In this document: piece by piece, positions 1 to 6,466 of the stretch
Position numbering within the stretch: position 1 is the first letter of the stretch
Layout: every line of letters begins with the position of its first letter
Assembly: GCA_001794935.1 (NCBI GenBank)
Contig: MGLY01000057.1
Location: forward strand, 1 to 8,254
Length of the DNA: 8,254 bases
Direction: 5' to 3'
Source: Chlamydiae bacterium RIFCSPHIGHO2_12_FULL_49_9
GTDB taxonomy: Bacteria; Chlamydiota; Chlamydiia; Chlamydiales; SM23-39
Notes under the pieces: model-generated
Databases searched by the model: none
The model's input: the letters and a program-made list of their open reading frames with translations, nothing else
Told to the model about the DNA's origin: nothing
Translations under genes and position numbers: made by a program

Positions 1-850
1 CGAAGATCTCGCTGGGGTTTTGCTTGAACAGGGGAGTATCCCGATCTTCCACCGCTTCACCTCATTTGAGTTGCAAAAGAAGTGGGTGAAGAAGTTCAAA
101 GGCAAGACCCTTATCTCCTGCGGCATTCAGCGGATTGAGGAGACGAGAGAGCTGCTCGATTTGGGCGCAATCGGCGTCTGCATCGATGTGGCGCATGGAC
201 ACTCCGACAGAATGTTCCGCCATATCGAAGAGTTGAAGAAAAAGCACTCGGATAAAGAGGTGATCGCAGGCAACGTCTGCACGCCGATGGCCTATCACGA
301 TTTAGTCAACGCGGGCGCTGATGCTGTAAAAGTGGGCGTAGGTCCCGGCGCTGCTTGCACAACCCGCATGGTTACCGGCTTTGGAGTGCCCCAATTTAGC
401 GCAGTGAATGAGTGCGCGAAAATTGCGGAAAAGCTCCGCGTGCCCCTTATTGCAGACGGCGGCATTAGAACGAGCCGCGATGTCGTTTTAGCTTTAGCTG
501 CCGGCGCAAGCACGGTCATGATCGGAAAGCTCTTTTCTCTCACAAATGAATCGGCGGCTCCCAAAAAGAAAAGCCCGGATGGCCTCCAGGCGAAATTCCG
601 AGGCCAGGCATCCACCGATTTCCAAAAAGAGTTTTATGGCGGCCTAAAGGCTAAAACGGTTGCCGAGGGGATCGATTTCTGGGGGCCTGTGTCGGGACCT
701 GCCGACGATCTCATCAACCAGCTTCTCGGCGGCATCCGGAGCGGCATGACCTACGGCGGCGCCCGCAGCATCAAAGAATTACAAAGGAAAGCGGAGTTTG
801 TCCAAGTGACAGCCTCTTATGTTCACGAAAGTAGGCCCCGCCCCGATTAA
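1..850 (+). CDS. CBS-less IMP dehydrogenase / GMP reductase family protein, 5' end outside window
   Basis: The reading frame is open from base 2, so the start lies upstream of the window; the TTG at 20 is an internal Leu codon. By family it interconverts IMP with XMP or GMP in cytosolic purine nucleotide metabolism. Visible landmarks, counting the Leu at base 20 as residue 1, are DVAHGHS (56-62), AGNV (83-86), the catalytic loop GPGAACTTR with nucleophile Cys113 (codon 356-358), the phosphate-binding DGGIR (146-150) and the C-terminal RSGMTYGGA (240-248). Only about ten residues separate the HRF segment from the strand leading to DVAHGHS, so the tandem CBS module (about 120 residues) of classical IMP dehydrogenase is absent, as in GMP reductase. 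The tail (EGI, then HESRPRP) instead resembles IMP dehydrogenase. The family is certain; the choice between GMP reductase and a CBS-less IMP dehydrogenase is open. The next gene follows after 27 nt. Confidence 0.9.
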   Translation, partial: EDLAGVLLEQGSIPIFHRFTSFELQKKWVKKFKGKTLISCGIQRIEETRELLDLGAIGVCIDVAHGHSDRMFRHIEELKKKHSDKEVIAGNVCTPMAYHDLVNAGADAVKVGVGPGAACTTRMVTGFGVPQFSAVNECAKIAEKLRVPLIADGGIRTSRDVVLALAAGASTVMIGKLFSLTNESAAPKKKSPDGLQAKFRGQASTDFQKEFYGGLKAKTVAEGIDFWGPVSGPADDLINQLLGGIRSGMTYGGARSIKELQRKAEFVQVTASYVHESRPRPD

Positions 851-877
851 AATAATCTTTTTACTAAAGGAATTGTT

Positions 878-1216
878 ATGAGTATCCCATTAGTTGACGC
901 TGGCTCTCCCCCAAAAAACCTCACCCCGCCCGGATCAGCTCCAAATTCAGGCCACCCAAGTCCTAGGGGGCCTGCCTCAGCCTCTCCTGAGCTTAAAGCG
1001 AAGGTTGAAGCATTGCTCCAAAAAAGCCTCCCTCCGGGGGATGATAAGGTATTGTCGCAAGACTTAAGAGAGATTGAAGCAAAGCATTCCTTGTCGGAGC
1101 TCTTGGTGGCTGTTAATGAGATTCATGCCAAGTTGGTAGATAACGCGGGGACGATTGGCCAGTTAAGTCGGATCATGACAATCAGAGCTCTTGCCAGCAA
1201 AAGTATTGCCCCTTAG
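878..1216 (+). CDS. Small proline-rich protein of unknown function with GQLSRIMTIR motif
   Basis: I do not recognise this 112-residue protein. The ATG at 878 has a fair ribosome-binding site (AAAGG, 866-870, 7 nt spacing). Residues 8-37 are rich in Pro, Ser and Gly and probably disordered. Residues 37-110 look helical and amphipathic, with no membrane segment and no signal peptide. Near the C-terminus, residues 93-103 read IGQLSRIMTIR, closely matching the N-terminus of the minus-strand protein at 6455-6090. It lies 27 nt after the nucleotide-metabolism gene and may be cotranscribed with it. A disordered N-terminus followed by a helical body is compatible with a type III effector or a chaperone-like protein, but nothing here proves secretion. 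That it is expressed is likely from the start site and codon pattern; the function is unknown. Confidence 0.7.
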   Translation: MSIPLVDAGSPPKNLTPPGSAPNSGHPSPRGPASASPELKAKVEALLQKSLPPGDDKVLSQDLREIEAKHSLSELLVAVNEIHAKLVDNAGTIGQLSRIMTIRALASKSIAP

Positions 1217-1271
1217 CTTCCTTGCTTGTAAAGCCTTCTTTGAGAGATAATGAGGGGAGTTGGGTGTCCTC

Positions 1272-2582
1272 ATGGTAAAAGATTTTTTACACACAGATAA
1301 AAAAATTTATGACTCAGTTCATGGATTTGTTTTATTCGATGAGTTTGAAAAAGAGCTGATCGACTCCCTCCCTTTCCAAAGGCTCCACTACATCCATCAG
1401 CTGGGAATCTCCTACCTTGTTTATCCGGGGGCAACCCACACCCGCTTTGAGCACTCTTTGGGGGTGATGGCGCTCGCCTCCCTGATGTTTGACAAGATCT
1501 GCAAATCGGTCCGCCCCGACGTCTTTCACTTCGTTCCCAGAAAGGGCTCCTCTGACTACTCCTATTGGCGAAGAGTATTGCGGATGGCGGCTCTCTGTCA
1601 TGACTTGGGCCATTTGCCCTTTTCCCATGTGGCGGAGAAAGATCTCCTCGGCGCTTTGGGCCATGAGCATTGGACGTTAAAGATCATTGAGAGCCAGTAT
1701 CTCAAACCCGTATGGGACAAACTGAGAAAAGCCCCTTCCTATCACGAAGATCTCATTGAGAGGGACATCGTTGAAGACATCAAAAAGATCTCAATTGGCG
1801 CCGCAAAATGGAAAGAGGCGACCGGCAAAACGCTCACCCCCTGGGAGAGGATCGTCTCCGAGCTCATTACGGGCGACTTTTTTGGCGCAGACAGGATCGA
1901 TTATTTATTGAGAGACGCCAAGAGCACAGGCGTTGCGTATGGACTTTTCGATTATCATCAGTTGATCGAGATGCTCCGCATCCTGCCAAGCGTAGACAGG
2001 GGGGCGGATGAGCTTCAGCTCGGCATCGATGAAAATGGGATCGAATCTTGCGAGGCGCTTCTCTTGGCGCGCCATTTTATGCATAGAAGGATTTATCAGT
2101 ACTCTTCTGTAAAAGCCTACAATTTTCATCTTCGCAGGTACATGCTCGCCAACTACTCGAAAGAAATGCTGACGAATGTCGATGCCTTTTTGTCACTCAG
2201 CGATACCGATGTGATCTCAGCGCTCAATAAAGCGGCCAAAGATCCGAGCCTTCCCGGCCACTCCGATGCAAAAAGAGTCATCTTCCGCCAGCATCGATTT
2301 AGGGCAATTGCCCTCTCCGATGCGATGACAGAAAAAGATCTCATCGCCTTTAAGACAAAAAACAAACTCAAAGACACCGAGATCGATTGGGAGTTTCATA
2401 TGGCGGAAGCTCCGATCGATCGACTTTCTTTCCCTGTCTCAAGAAGACATGTGATTGTGCAAAAAGCAAGAGACTGTTCAGATCTGCTTCTCAAAGTGCC
2501 GTCTAAAAAATCAAACTGGGTCTATATCTCTCCTGAACGGGATTTGGAGCTCATTAATTTCTTGGAAAGCTGGGCTCCGTGA
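1272..2582 (+). CDS. HD-domain phosphohydrolase, COG1078 / SAMHD1-like (putative dNTP triphosphohydrolase)
   Basis: This is a 436-residue cytosolic metal-dependent phosphohydrolase. Characterised relatives (bacterial YwfO-type enzymes, eukaryotic SAMHD1) cleave dNTPs to deoxynucleoside plus triphosphate. From the ATG at 1272, the N-terminus has the family opening KKIYDSVHGFV, then QRLHYIHQLG, and TRFEHSLGV giving metal ligand His61. CHDLGHLPFSH gives the His110-Asp111 pair, and GADRIDYLLRDA gives Asp207, so the full H...HD...D set is present. An in-frame TTG at 1260 directly abuts the GAGGGGAG sequence (1252-1259), leaving no spacer, so ATG 1272 with a 12-nt spacing is preferred. The stop codon overlaps the GTG start of the transporter gene, implying translational coupling. 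Family assignment is secure; the exact substrate and any allosteric control cannot be read from sequence. Confidence 0.92.
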   Translation: MVKDFLHTDKKIYDSVHGFVLFDEFEKELIDSLPFQRLHYIHQLGISYLVYPGATHTRFEHSLGVMALASLMFDKICKSVRPDVFHFVPRKGSSDYSYWRRVLRMAALCHDLGHLPFSHVAEKDLLGALGHEHWTLKIIESQYLKPVWDKLRKAPSYHEDLIERDIVEDIKKISIGAAKWKEATGKTLTPWERIVSELITGDFFGADRIDYLLRDAKSTGVAYGLFDYHQLIEMLRILPSVDRGADELQLGIDENGIESCEALLLARHFMHRRIYQYSSVKAYNFHLRRYMLANYSKEMLTNVDAFLSLSDTDVISALNKAAKDPSLPGHSDAKRVIFRQHRFRAIALSDAMTEKDLIAFKTKNKLKDTEIDWEFHMAEAPIDRLSFPVSRRHVIVQKARDCSDLLLKVPSKKSNWVYISPERDLELINFLESWAP

Positions 2583-3793
2583 AACAATCTGAAAAACTCT
2601 TTATTTTCTTTGCGTGTCTTTGCGGCCTTTCGATCGCAGCTGAATATGGGATCACAAGACCTGCGAGCAACTCCCTGTTTTTGACGGCCTTTACTTCGAA
2701 GGGTTACCCTTGGGTTTGGCTTGCGACGATGCCGCTCAATCTCCTCGTCATCTATCTCTACAGCAAGTTTTTGCCGAAAATCGGCCCTCTTAAAATGCTC
2801 GCCTCAGTTGCGGCATCCGCCGTTTTAATTAACGTCTCATGCGCCTTTTTAGTGCCCTACTACCCAAAACTGATCTTTTTCCATTACGCCTGGAAAGACA
2901 TCTACATCCTCCTCATGTTCAAGCAGTTTTGGTCGATGGTTCACAGCACAATTGAGGCGAAAAAGGCCAAAATGTTCTATGGGCTTATCTTTGGGATGGG
3001 GACTCTCGGCTCTATTTTAGGCAGCACGCTTCCCGGCTTTTTTGCGAGTCAGATCGGCACGGAGCAGCTCCTCTACTTCACCCTTCCCGTCTATCTCGTC
3101 CTTTTTTCGATGTATTATCTTGCCTACGAGAGAAGCGGACTTAAAACGGCGCCTTATCATCAAGAGATGGCGAATCCGAGCCCTTCAGAGGGATTTTCGA
3201 TGATCCGAAGATCGTCTCTTCTAACGGGAGTTTTGCTTTTAGTTGTTTTGATGCAGATCTCTGTCGCCCTCATGGAATATCGCTTCAATGCGCACTTAGA
3301 GCTCAACATCTTGGAAAAAAACCTTCGAACTGCCTACATGGGCAAGCTGATCGGCGTGATGAACATGCTCAGCGGTCTTTTCCAGTTTGTGGGAGGCTAT
3401 TTTATGATCCACTCTCTCGGCGTGAGACGAAGCCACTTCCTCATTCCGCTGATTCTTTGCTGCAGCGCGATCGTCTCTTTCTTCATCCCGAGTTTTGCAG
3501 TGATTACCTTTTCCTATGTCCTCCTGAAAGCGATCGACTTTTCTCTCTTCGGGGTGGTTCGCGAGATGCTCTATATCCCGATGCAGCTCGACGAGAAATT
3601 TAGAGCCAAGGCGATCATCGACGTCTTTGCGTACCGCACTTCAAAAGCAGTCGTCTCTCTTGCCATCTTGGCCCTTCAGGCAACTCTCGGCGCCATCCTT
3701 CTGCCCGCAGTCGGCGGCGTCTCGATTGCGATCTTTGCCCTCTGGATGATTGTCGTCTCCAACATGTTCAAAAAGCATCCGATCTACGGATAA
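2579..3793 (+). CDS. ATP/ADP translocase (AAA/Npt, COG3202)-family membrane transporter
   Basis: This 404-residue polytopic inner-membrane protein has about ten to twelve hydrophobic segments, with a polar loop around residues 183-212. The start is GTG at 2579, overlapping the upstream stop as GTGA, with a weak GGAAAG (2564-2569) ahead. The diagnostic part is C-terminal: REMLYIP (328-334), then FRAKAIIDVF.YR (341-353), which matches the E-x-x-YIP...KAKAxIDVxxxR signature of the ATP/ADP antiporter family used by chlamydiae and rickettsiae to exchange nucleotides with the host. It is clearly shorter than classical Npt1/Npt2 (about 500 residues or more), so it belongs to a divergent branch whose substrate is not established. 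Coupling to an HD nucleotidase suggests that nucleotides, nucleosides or a related compound are moved. It might instead be an MFS-like protein of another function. Confidence 0.8.
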   Translation: MKQSEKLFIFFACLCGLSIAAEYGITRPASNSLFLTAFTSKGYPWVWLATMPLNLLVIYLYSKFLPKIGPLKMLASVAASAVLINVSCAFLVPYYPKLIFFHYAWKDIYILLMFKQFWSMVHSTIEAKKAKMFYGLIFGMGTLGSILGSTLPGFFASQIGTEQLLYFTLPVYLVLFSMYYLAYERSGLKTAPYHQEMANPSPSEGFSMIRRSSLLTGVLLLVVLMQISVALMEYRFNAHLELNILEKNLRTAYMGKLIGVMNMLSGLFQFVGGYFMIHSLGVRRSHFLIPLILCCSAIVSFFIPSFAVITFSYVLLKAIDFSLFGVVREMLYIPMQLDEKFRAKAIIDVFAYRTSKAVVSLAILALQATLGAILLPAVGGVSIAIFALWMIVVSNMFKKHPIYG

Positions 3794-3802
3794 GAGGGCT
3801 TA

Positions 3803-3845
3803 TACCGCCTAAAAAATCGTTTAGATTTTAATCTGATTCGCGGTA
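3803..3845 (+). other. Imperfect nested stem-loop after the transporter gene
   Basis: TACCGC (3803-3808) pairs with GCGGTA (3840-3845). Inside it, AATC (3815-3818) can pair with GATT (3835-3838) and AGATT (3823-3827) with AATCT (3830-3834). There is no run of T after the outer stem, so it is not a standard intrinsic terminator. It could be a weak transcription pause, a processing site or chance structure between the transporter gene and the next small gene. Confidence 0.25.
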
Positions 3846-3869
3846 ACCTTGTGGACATTTGCAGGTGTT

Positions 3870-4115
3870 ATGGAAACTGTTTGGGTCATTCGGTTTGCTT
3901 TTGCGCTGCTTTTCCTAGCGGGCCTCTTTGTTGCCCTTTTTCTAACTTTTCCAAATGCGGTGCGCCACTATACTCTTTGGAAGGCCTGCCGAGAGGAGAA
4001 GCATTTAGCGGCCTGGTTTTCTGAAGCGGGAATCGCTCTTTTTTTAGTTCTGGCGGTGTTTTTTATTTTGTTTCATAGACTTTTTGGTTGGTGGCAAACA
4101 ATTTATGCTAGCTAA
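3870..4115 (+). CDS. Small two-helix membrane protein, unknown function
   Basis: This 81-residue protein is not recognised. Two strongly hydrophobic segments (about residues 5-27 and 52-69) flank a charged, aromatic loop (RHYTLWKACREEKH) that contains its only cysteine; the topology suggests a helical hairpin in the inner membrane. The ATG at 3870 is preferred over an in-frame TTG at 3849 because AGG (3863-3865) lies 4 nt upstream and because the hydrophobic segment then begins near the N-terminus. It lies 76 nt after the transporter gene, and its stop overlaps an ATG (4105) that opens a short hydrophobic reading frame in another phase, so it may once have headed a small group of membrane-protein genes. 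The strength of the hydrophobic pattern supports real coding; function cannot be assigned. Confidence 0.55.
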   Translation: METVWVIRFAFALLFLAGLFVALFLTFPNAVRHYTLWKACREEKHLAAWFSEAGIALFLVLAVFFILFHRLFGWWQTIYAS

Positions 4116-4402
4116 GTTTTTATTCTATTTATTCTTTATAGTTGGCGCGCATGCTAATTCTGTTCCGGAATCTTTCAGGCAATCGTGTGCAAGAAAAATG
4201 GAGGAGGGGTTCTTTTAGCTCTTTCCGCTCTCTATGCTCTTTCTGCTCTCTTCCTTGTAATGGTTGTCTTTTTTTTGAATCTAAAACTCATTCTCGAAGC
4301 CTCTTTCCCCTGAACCTATCCCACGCAACCCATTTATTGAACATTCGAACGACAGAAGGGTTGTCAGTTAATGTAAATGGATCTCCCCTTGACCGGAAAT
4401 AA
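4105..4402 (+). pseudogene. Probable frame-disrupted membrane/prepilin-like gene remnant
   Basis: No single frame spans this stretch sensibly. From ATG 4105 a 37-codon frame gives a signal-peptide-like start, MLAKFLFYLFFIVGAHA followed by NS, and stops at 4216-4218. In a second phase, from GTG 4185 to the stop at 4311-4313, the translation is VCKKNGGG, then a long Leu/Ala/Val/Phe stretch (LLALSALYALSALFLVMVV), then NLKLILEASFP. This resembles a class III (prepilin-type) leader with basic residues and Gly before a hydrophobic helix, though without the usual Glu at +5. In the third phase the 3' part reads NLSHATHLLNIRTTEGLSV to a stop at 4400-4402. The Ser/Cys-rich third-phase reading across 4200-4290 is a shadow of the hydrophobic helix. 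Two frameshifts in one ancestral gene of about 100 codons would explain the pattern; three unrelated micro-ORFs or sequencing errors in homopolymers (T8 at 4269-4276) are alternatives. Confidence 0.35.
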
Positions 4403-4405
4403 AAA

Positions 4406-4423
4406 ATCCCCGATTTAGGGGAT
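4406..4423 (+). promoter_or_regulatory. Perfect hairpin abutting the malic enzyme start codon, containing its only SD-like sequence
   Basis: ATCCCC (4406-4411) and GGGGAT (4418-4423) form a perfect 6-bp stem around the loop GATTTA, and the ATG follows immediately at 4424. The purine-rich AGGGGA (4417-4422) is the only Shine-Dalgarno-like stretch and is buried in the 3' arm, only about 1 nt from the start codon. Read on the minus strand the same hairpin is followed by six T residues, the form of an intrinsic terminator, although no minus-strand gene lies to its right until 6455. It may limit translation, block antisense transcription, or do both; this is inference from base pairing only. Confidence 0.4.
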
Positions 4424-6097
4424 ATGTCTAAAGAAGAACCGGTCCGCCTCTCTTTGTCGGGATCTTTGATTCTCAACACCCCCTTGTTGAATAAAGGGAC
4501 CGCCTTTACTCCTGAAGAGAGGGAAGCTCTTGGGTTGAACGGCCTTCTTCCAACCCACGTCTCAACTGTGGAAGAGCAGATCGATCGGTGCTATCAAAAT
4601 TACTCCAAGAAAAGAACGCCCCTCGGCAAATATAGCTTTCTGATCGGAATTTTAAGCCGCAACGAACACCTCTTTTATCAGTTCGTCTCCAGGCATGCGG
4701 CTGAGATGCTCCCCATCATCTATACCCCGACTGTGGGCGAGGCGGCGGTGCAGTATAGCTCGATCTATTTTCATCAAAGAGGCCTTTATATCTCTTATCC
4801 CCTTATGGATAAGATGGAAGAGATCTTTGAGAACTGCCCTCAAAAAGAGATCGATGTCATCGTCGTTACAGACGGGGAGCGGATTTTGGGCCTCGGCGAT
4901 CAGGGAATCGGCGGGATGACGATCCCTGTCGGCAAGCTCTCTTTATACACTCTCTTTGGAGGGATCCATCCGGCAAGAACCTTGCCGATCCTCCTCGATG
5001 TGGGGACGAATAATCCCTACCTTTTGAAAGACAATCTCTATTTGGGCCTTAAACACCCGAGAATTACAGGAGAAGAGTACGACGAGTTTGTCGGGCGTTT
5101 TATTGAAGCCGTTAAAAAGCTCTACCCCAACGCCCTTCTGCAGTGGGAGGATTTTGGGAAAAACAACGCAAGGCGCCTTTTAGACAAATATAGAAAAAAG
5201 ATCCTCTCCTTCAATGACGATATCCAGGGAACTGCGGCTGTTGTCCTCTCGGGACTCTTGGCGGCAGTTGGCGAAGTGAAACAAAAGATCTCGGAGCAAA
5301 AAGTGGCGATTTTGGGCGGCGGCTCCGCAGGGACGGGGATTGCCGATCTATTCGTAAAAGCGATGAGGGAAGAGGGGCTGTCAGAAGAAGAGGCTTACTC
5401 TAGGATCTACATCATCGATGTCGACGGACTCATCCATTTTAACAGCCAGCACTTGGGAGACGCTCTTCTTCCCTACCAAAAGACGCAAAACCAGCTTAAA
5501 AGTTGGAAAATTGCCAACTCCAACCATATCTCGTTTCAAGAGACGATCAAAAATGGGAAAATCACCGTTTTAATCGGCGTATGCGCCCAAACAGGAGCGT
5601 TTACAAAAGAGATTATCCAGGAGATGAGTCTTCACACCCAAAGGCCGATCGTCTTTCCTCTCTCCAACCCCACCTCGAAAGCCGAATGCACGCCCCAAGA
5701 ACTCATCGAGTGGACAGATGGGAAGGCCATTGTCGCAACGGGAAGCCCTTTTCAGCCTGTGCAGCACCGCGGAAAGACCTATAAAATCGGTCAGTGCAAT
5801 AACGTCTATATCTTCCCCGGAGTAGGACTTGGCGCCCTCGCTGCGCGCGCCAAAGAAGTGACAGACGGGATGTTCCTCGAGGCGGCTCGGGCGCTCGCCT
5901 CATTTTCTCCGGCTCTTAAAAATCCGGCCGAATCTCTCTTCCCCCGCATCGAAGAGGTGAGGGAAGTGAGCCGTCAAATCGCTGTCCGCGTCGCTCAAAA
6001 AGCGGCCTCCGAAGGCATCTCTTCGGCTACAGCCGAAATCGAAAAAAACATCCAATCTCTCGTCTGGGAGCCCCATTACCCCAAATACATTAATTAG
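4424..6097 (+). CDS. maeA: NAD-type malic enzyme (malate dehydrogenase, oxaloacetate-decarboxylating)
   Basis: This 557-residue cytosolic enzyme converts L-malate to pyruvate, CO2 and NAD(P)H, linking the C4 acids of the TCA cycle to pyruvate. It aligns by eye almost end to end with Escherichia coli MaeA (565 residues), beginning at LNTPLLNKGTAF. Motifs in order: YTPTVGEA with catalytic Tyr100; VVTDGERILGLGDQGIGGM (147-165); GKLSLYT with Lys171; WEDF with metal ligands Glu242 and Asp243; FNDDIQGTAA (263-272) with Asp266; the dinucleotide loop ILGGGSAGTG (296-305); FPLSNPTSKAE (411-421); ATGSPF (438-443); and QCNNVYIFPGVGLG (457-470). Asp332 after the second Rossmann strand fits NAD preference, but cofactor choice is inferred. 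ATG 4424 is the first in-frame start after a stop at 4400-4402 and gives the family N-terminus. The 3' end overlaps the convergent gene by 8 nt. No key residue is missing. Confidence 0.96.
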   Translation: MSKEEPVRLSLSGSLILNTPLLNKGTAFTPEEREALGLNGLLPTHVSTVEEQIDRCYQNYSKKRTPLGKYSFLIGILSRNEHLFYQFVSRHAAEMLPIIYTPTVGEAAVQYSSIYFHQRGLYISYPLMDKMEEIFENCPQKEIDVIVVTDGERILGLGDQGIGGMTIPVGKLSLYTLFGGIHPARTLPILLDVGTNNPYLLKDNLYLGLKHPRITGEEYDEFVGRFIEAVKKLYPNALLQWEDFGKNNARRLLDKYRKKILSFNDDIQGTAAVVLSGLLAAVGEVKQKISEQKVAILGGGSAGTGIADLFVKAMREEGLSEEEAYSRIYIIDVDGLIHFNSQHLGDALLPYQKTQNQLKSWKIANSNHISFQETIKNGKITVLIGVCAQTGAFTKEIIQEMSLHTQRPIVFPLSNPTSKAECTPQELIEWTDGKAIVATGSPFQPVQHRGKTYKIGQCNNVYIFPGVGLGALAARAKEVTDGMFLEAARALASFSPALKNPAESLFPRIEEVREVSRQIAVRVAQKAASEGISSATAEIEKNIQSLVWEPHYPKYIN

Positions 6098-6455
6098 GAC
6101 GAAGTTCTCTTTCGATCATCGTTCTAAAAAGAAAATCGACAAGCCACGTCCCTTCGGTAAAACCGTGAGAGACGAGCTTCGGATCCCAGCCGTTAGTTTC
6201 CTGATCTGACATGACAGCTTCCACGTTGTGAAAGAAAACAGCCCCCTCTCTAAATGCAAGAGTGGCAAGAGAGAGCGCAGTGAGCCAAGGAAAAGATCTC
6301 TGGGCAATCAAATTCGCAACGCCAGCCGCTGCGGAGACGACCCCTGCAAGGCCGCACCCGACAGATGCGTATCCAGCAGCTGTAGCAGCCTCTTCTCTTT
6401 TCTCGGCTGCTTCAGGAAACTTGCGTATATCCATGATTTGACTTAATTTTCCCAT
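6090..6455 (-). CDS. Small Inc-like two-helix membrane protein, starts with MGKLSQIMDIR
   Basis: This 121-residue protein is not recognised by name. The start is fixed by a strong ribosome-binding site, AAGGAG at 6466-6461 of the minus strand, 5 nt before the ATG at 6455. A longer reading from 6599 would overlap the oxygenase gene by 134 nt and its extra residues are a shadow of that gene. A charged N-terminus (residues 1-23) is followed by two hydrophobic segments separated by a short Arg-Ser-Phe-Pro turn (about 28-51 and 55-75), then a hydrophilic C-terminal region. This bilobed pattern is the hallmark of chlamydial inclusion-membrane (Inc) proteins, which are type III-secreted and inserted in the vacuole membrane; that role is only a hypothesis here. 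It follows the oxygenase gene by 10 nt and is probably cotranscribed. Residues 2-11 match a motif in the 878-1216 protein. Confidence 0.65.
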   Translation of the reverse strand: MGKLSQIMDIRKFPEAAEKREEAATAAGYASVGCGLAGVVSAAAGVANLIAQRSFPWLTALSLATLAFREGAVFFHNVEAVMSDQETNGWDPKLVSHGFTEGTWLVDFLFRTMIERELRPN

Positions 6456-6460
6456 AACAT

Positions 6461-6466
6461 CTCCTT
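6461..6466 (-). promoter_or_regulatory. Strong ribosome-binding site fixing the 6455 start
   Basis: The minus strand reads TAAAGGAGATGTTATG here. The oxygenase stop codon TAA (6468-6466) shares its last base with the AAGGAG core, placing the ribosome-binding site directly at the upstream stop. The 5-nt spacing to ATG 6455 decides the start of the small membrane protein and suggests translation reinitiation after the oxygenase. Confidence 0.75.

Noticed and set aside
1222..1251. Promoter-like TTGCTT and GATAAT (18-nt spacing) before the HD phosphohydrolase gene
   Set aside because: Transcription from it would begin at about 1258, inside the only Shine-Dalgarno-like sequence (1252-1259), leaving the message without it. 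Read-through from the upstream genes is at least as likely.
4142..4402. 86-codon plus-strand frame from TTG 4142 as an intact gene
   Set aside because: Its Ser/Cys-rich central part is the out-of-phase reading of a clearly hydrophobic helix, and the TTG lacks a ribosome-binding site; only its 3' part may be a genuine remnant.
4389..4417. TTGACC (4389-4394) as a -35 for the malic enzyme gene
   Set aside because: The sequence at the required -10 position, GATTTA, is a poor match, and initiation would fall in the start-codon hairpin.
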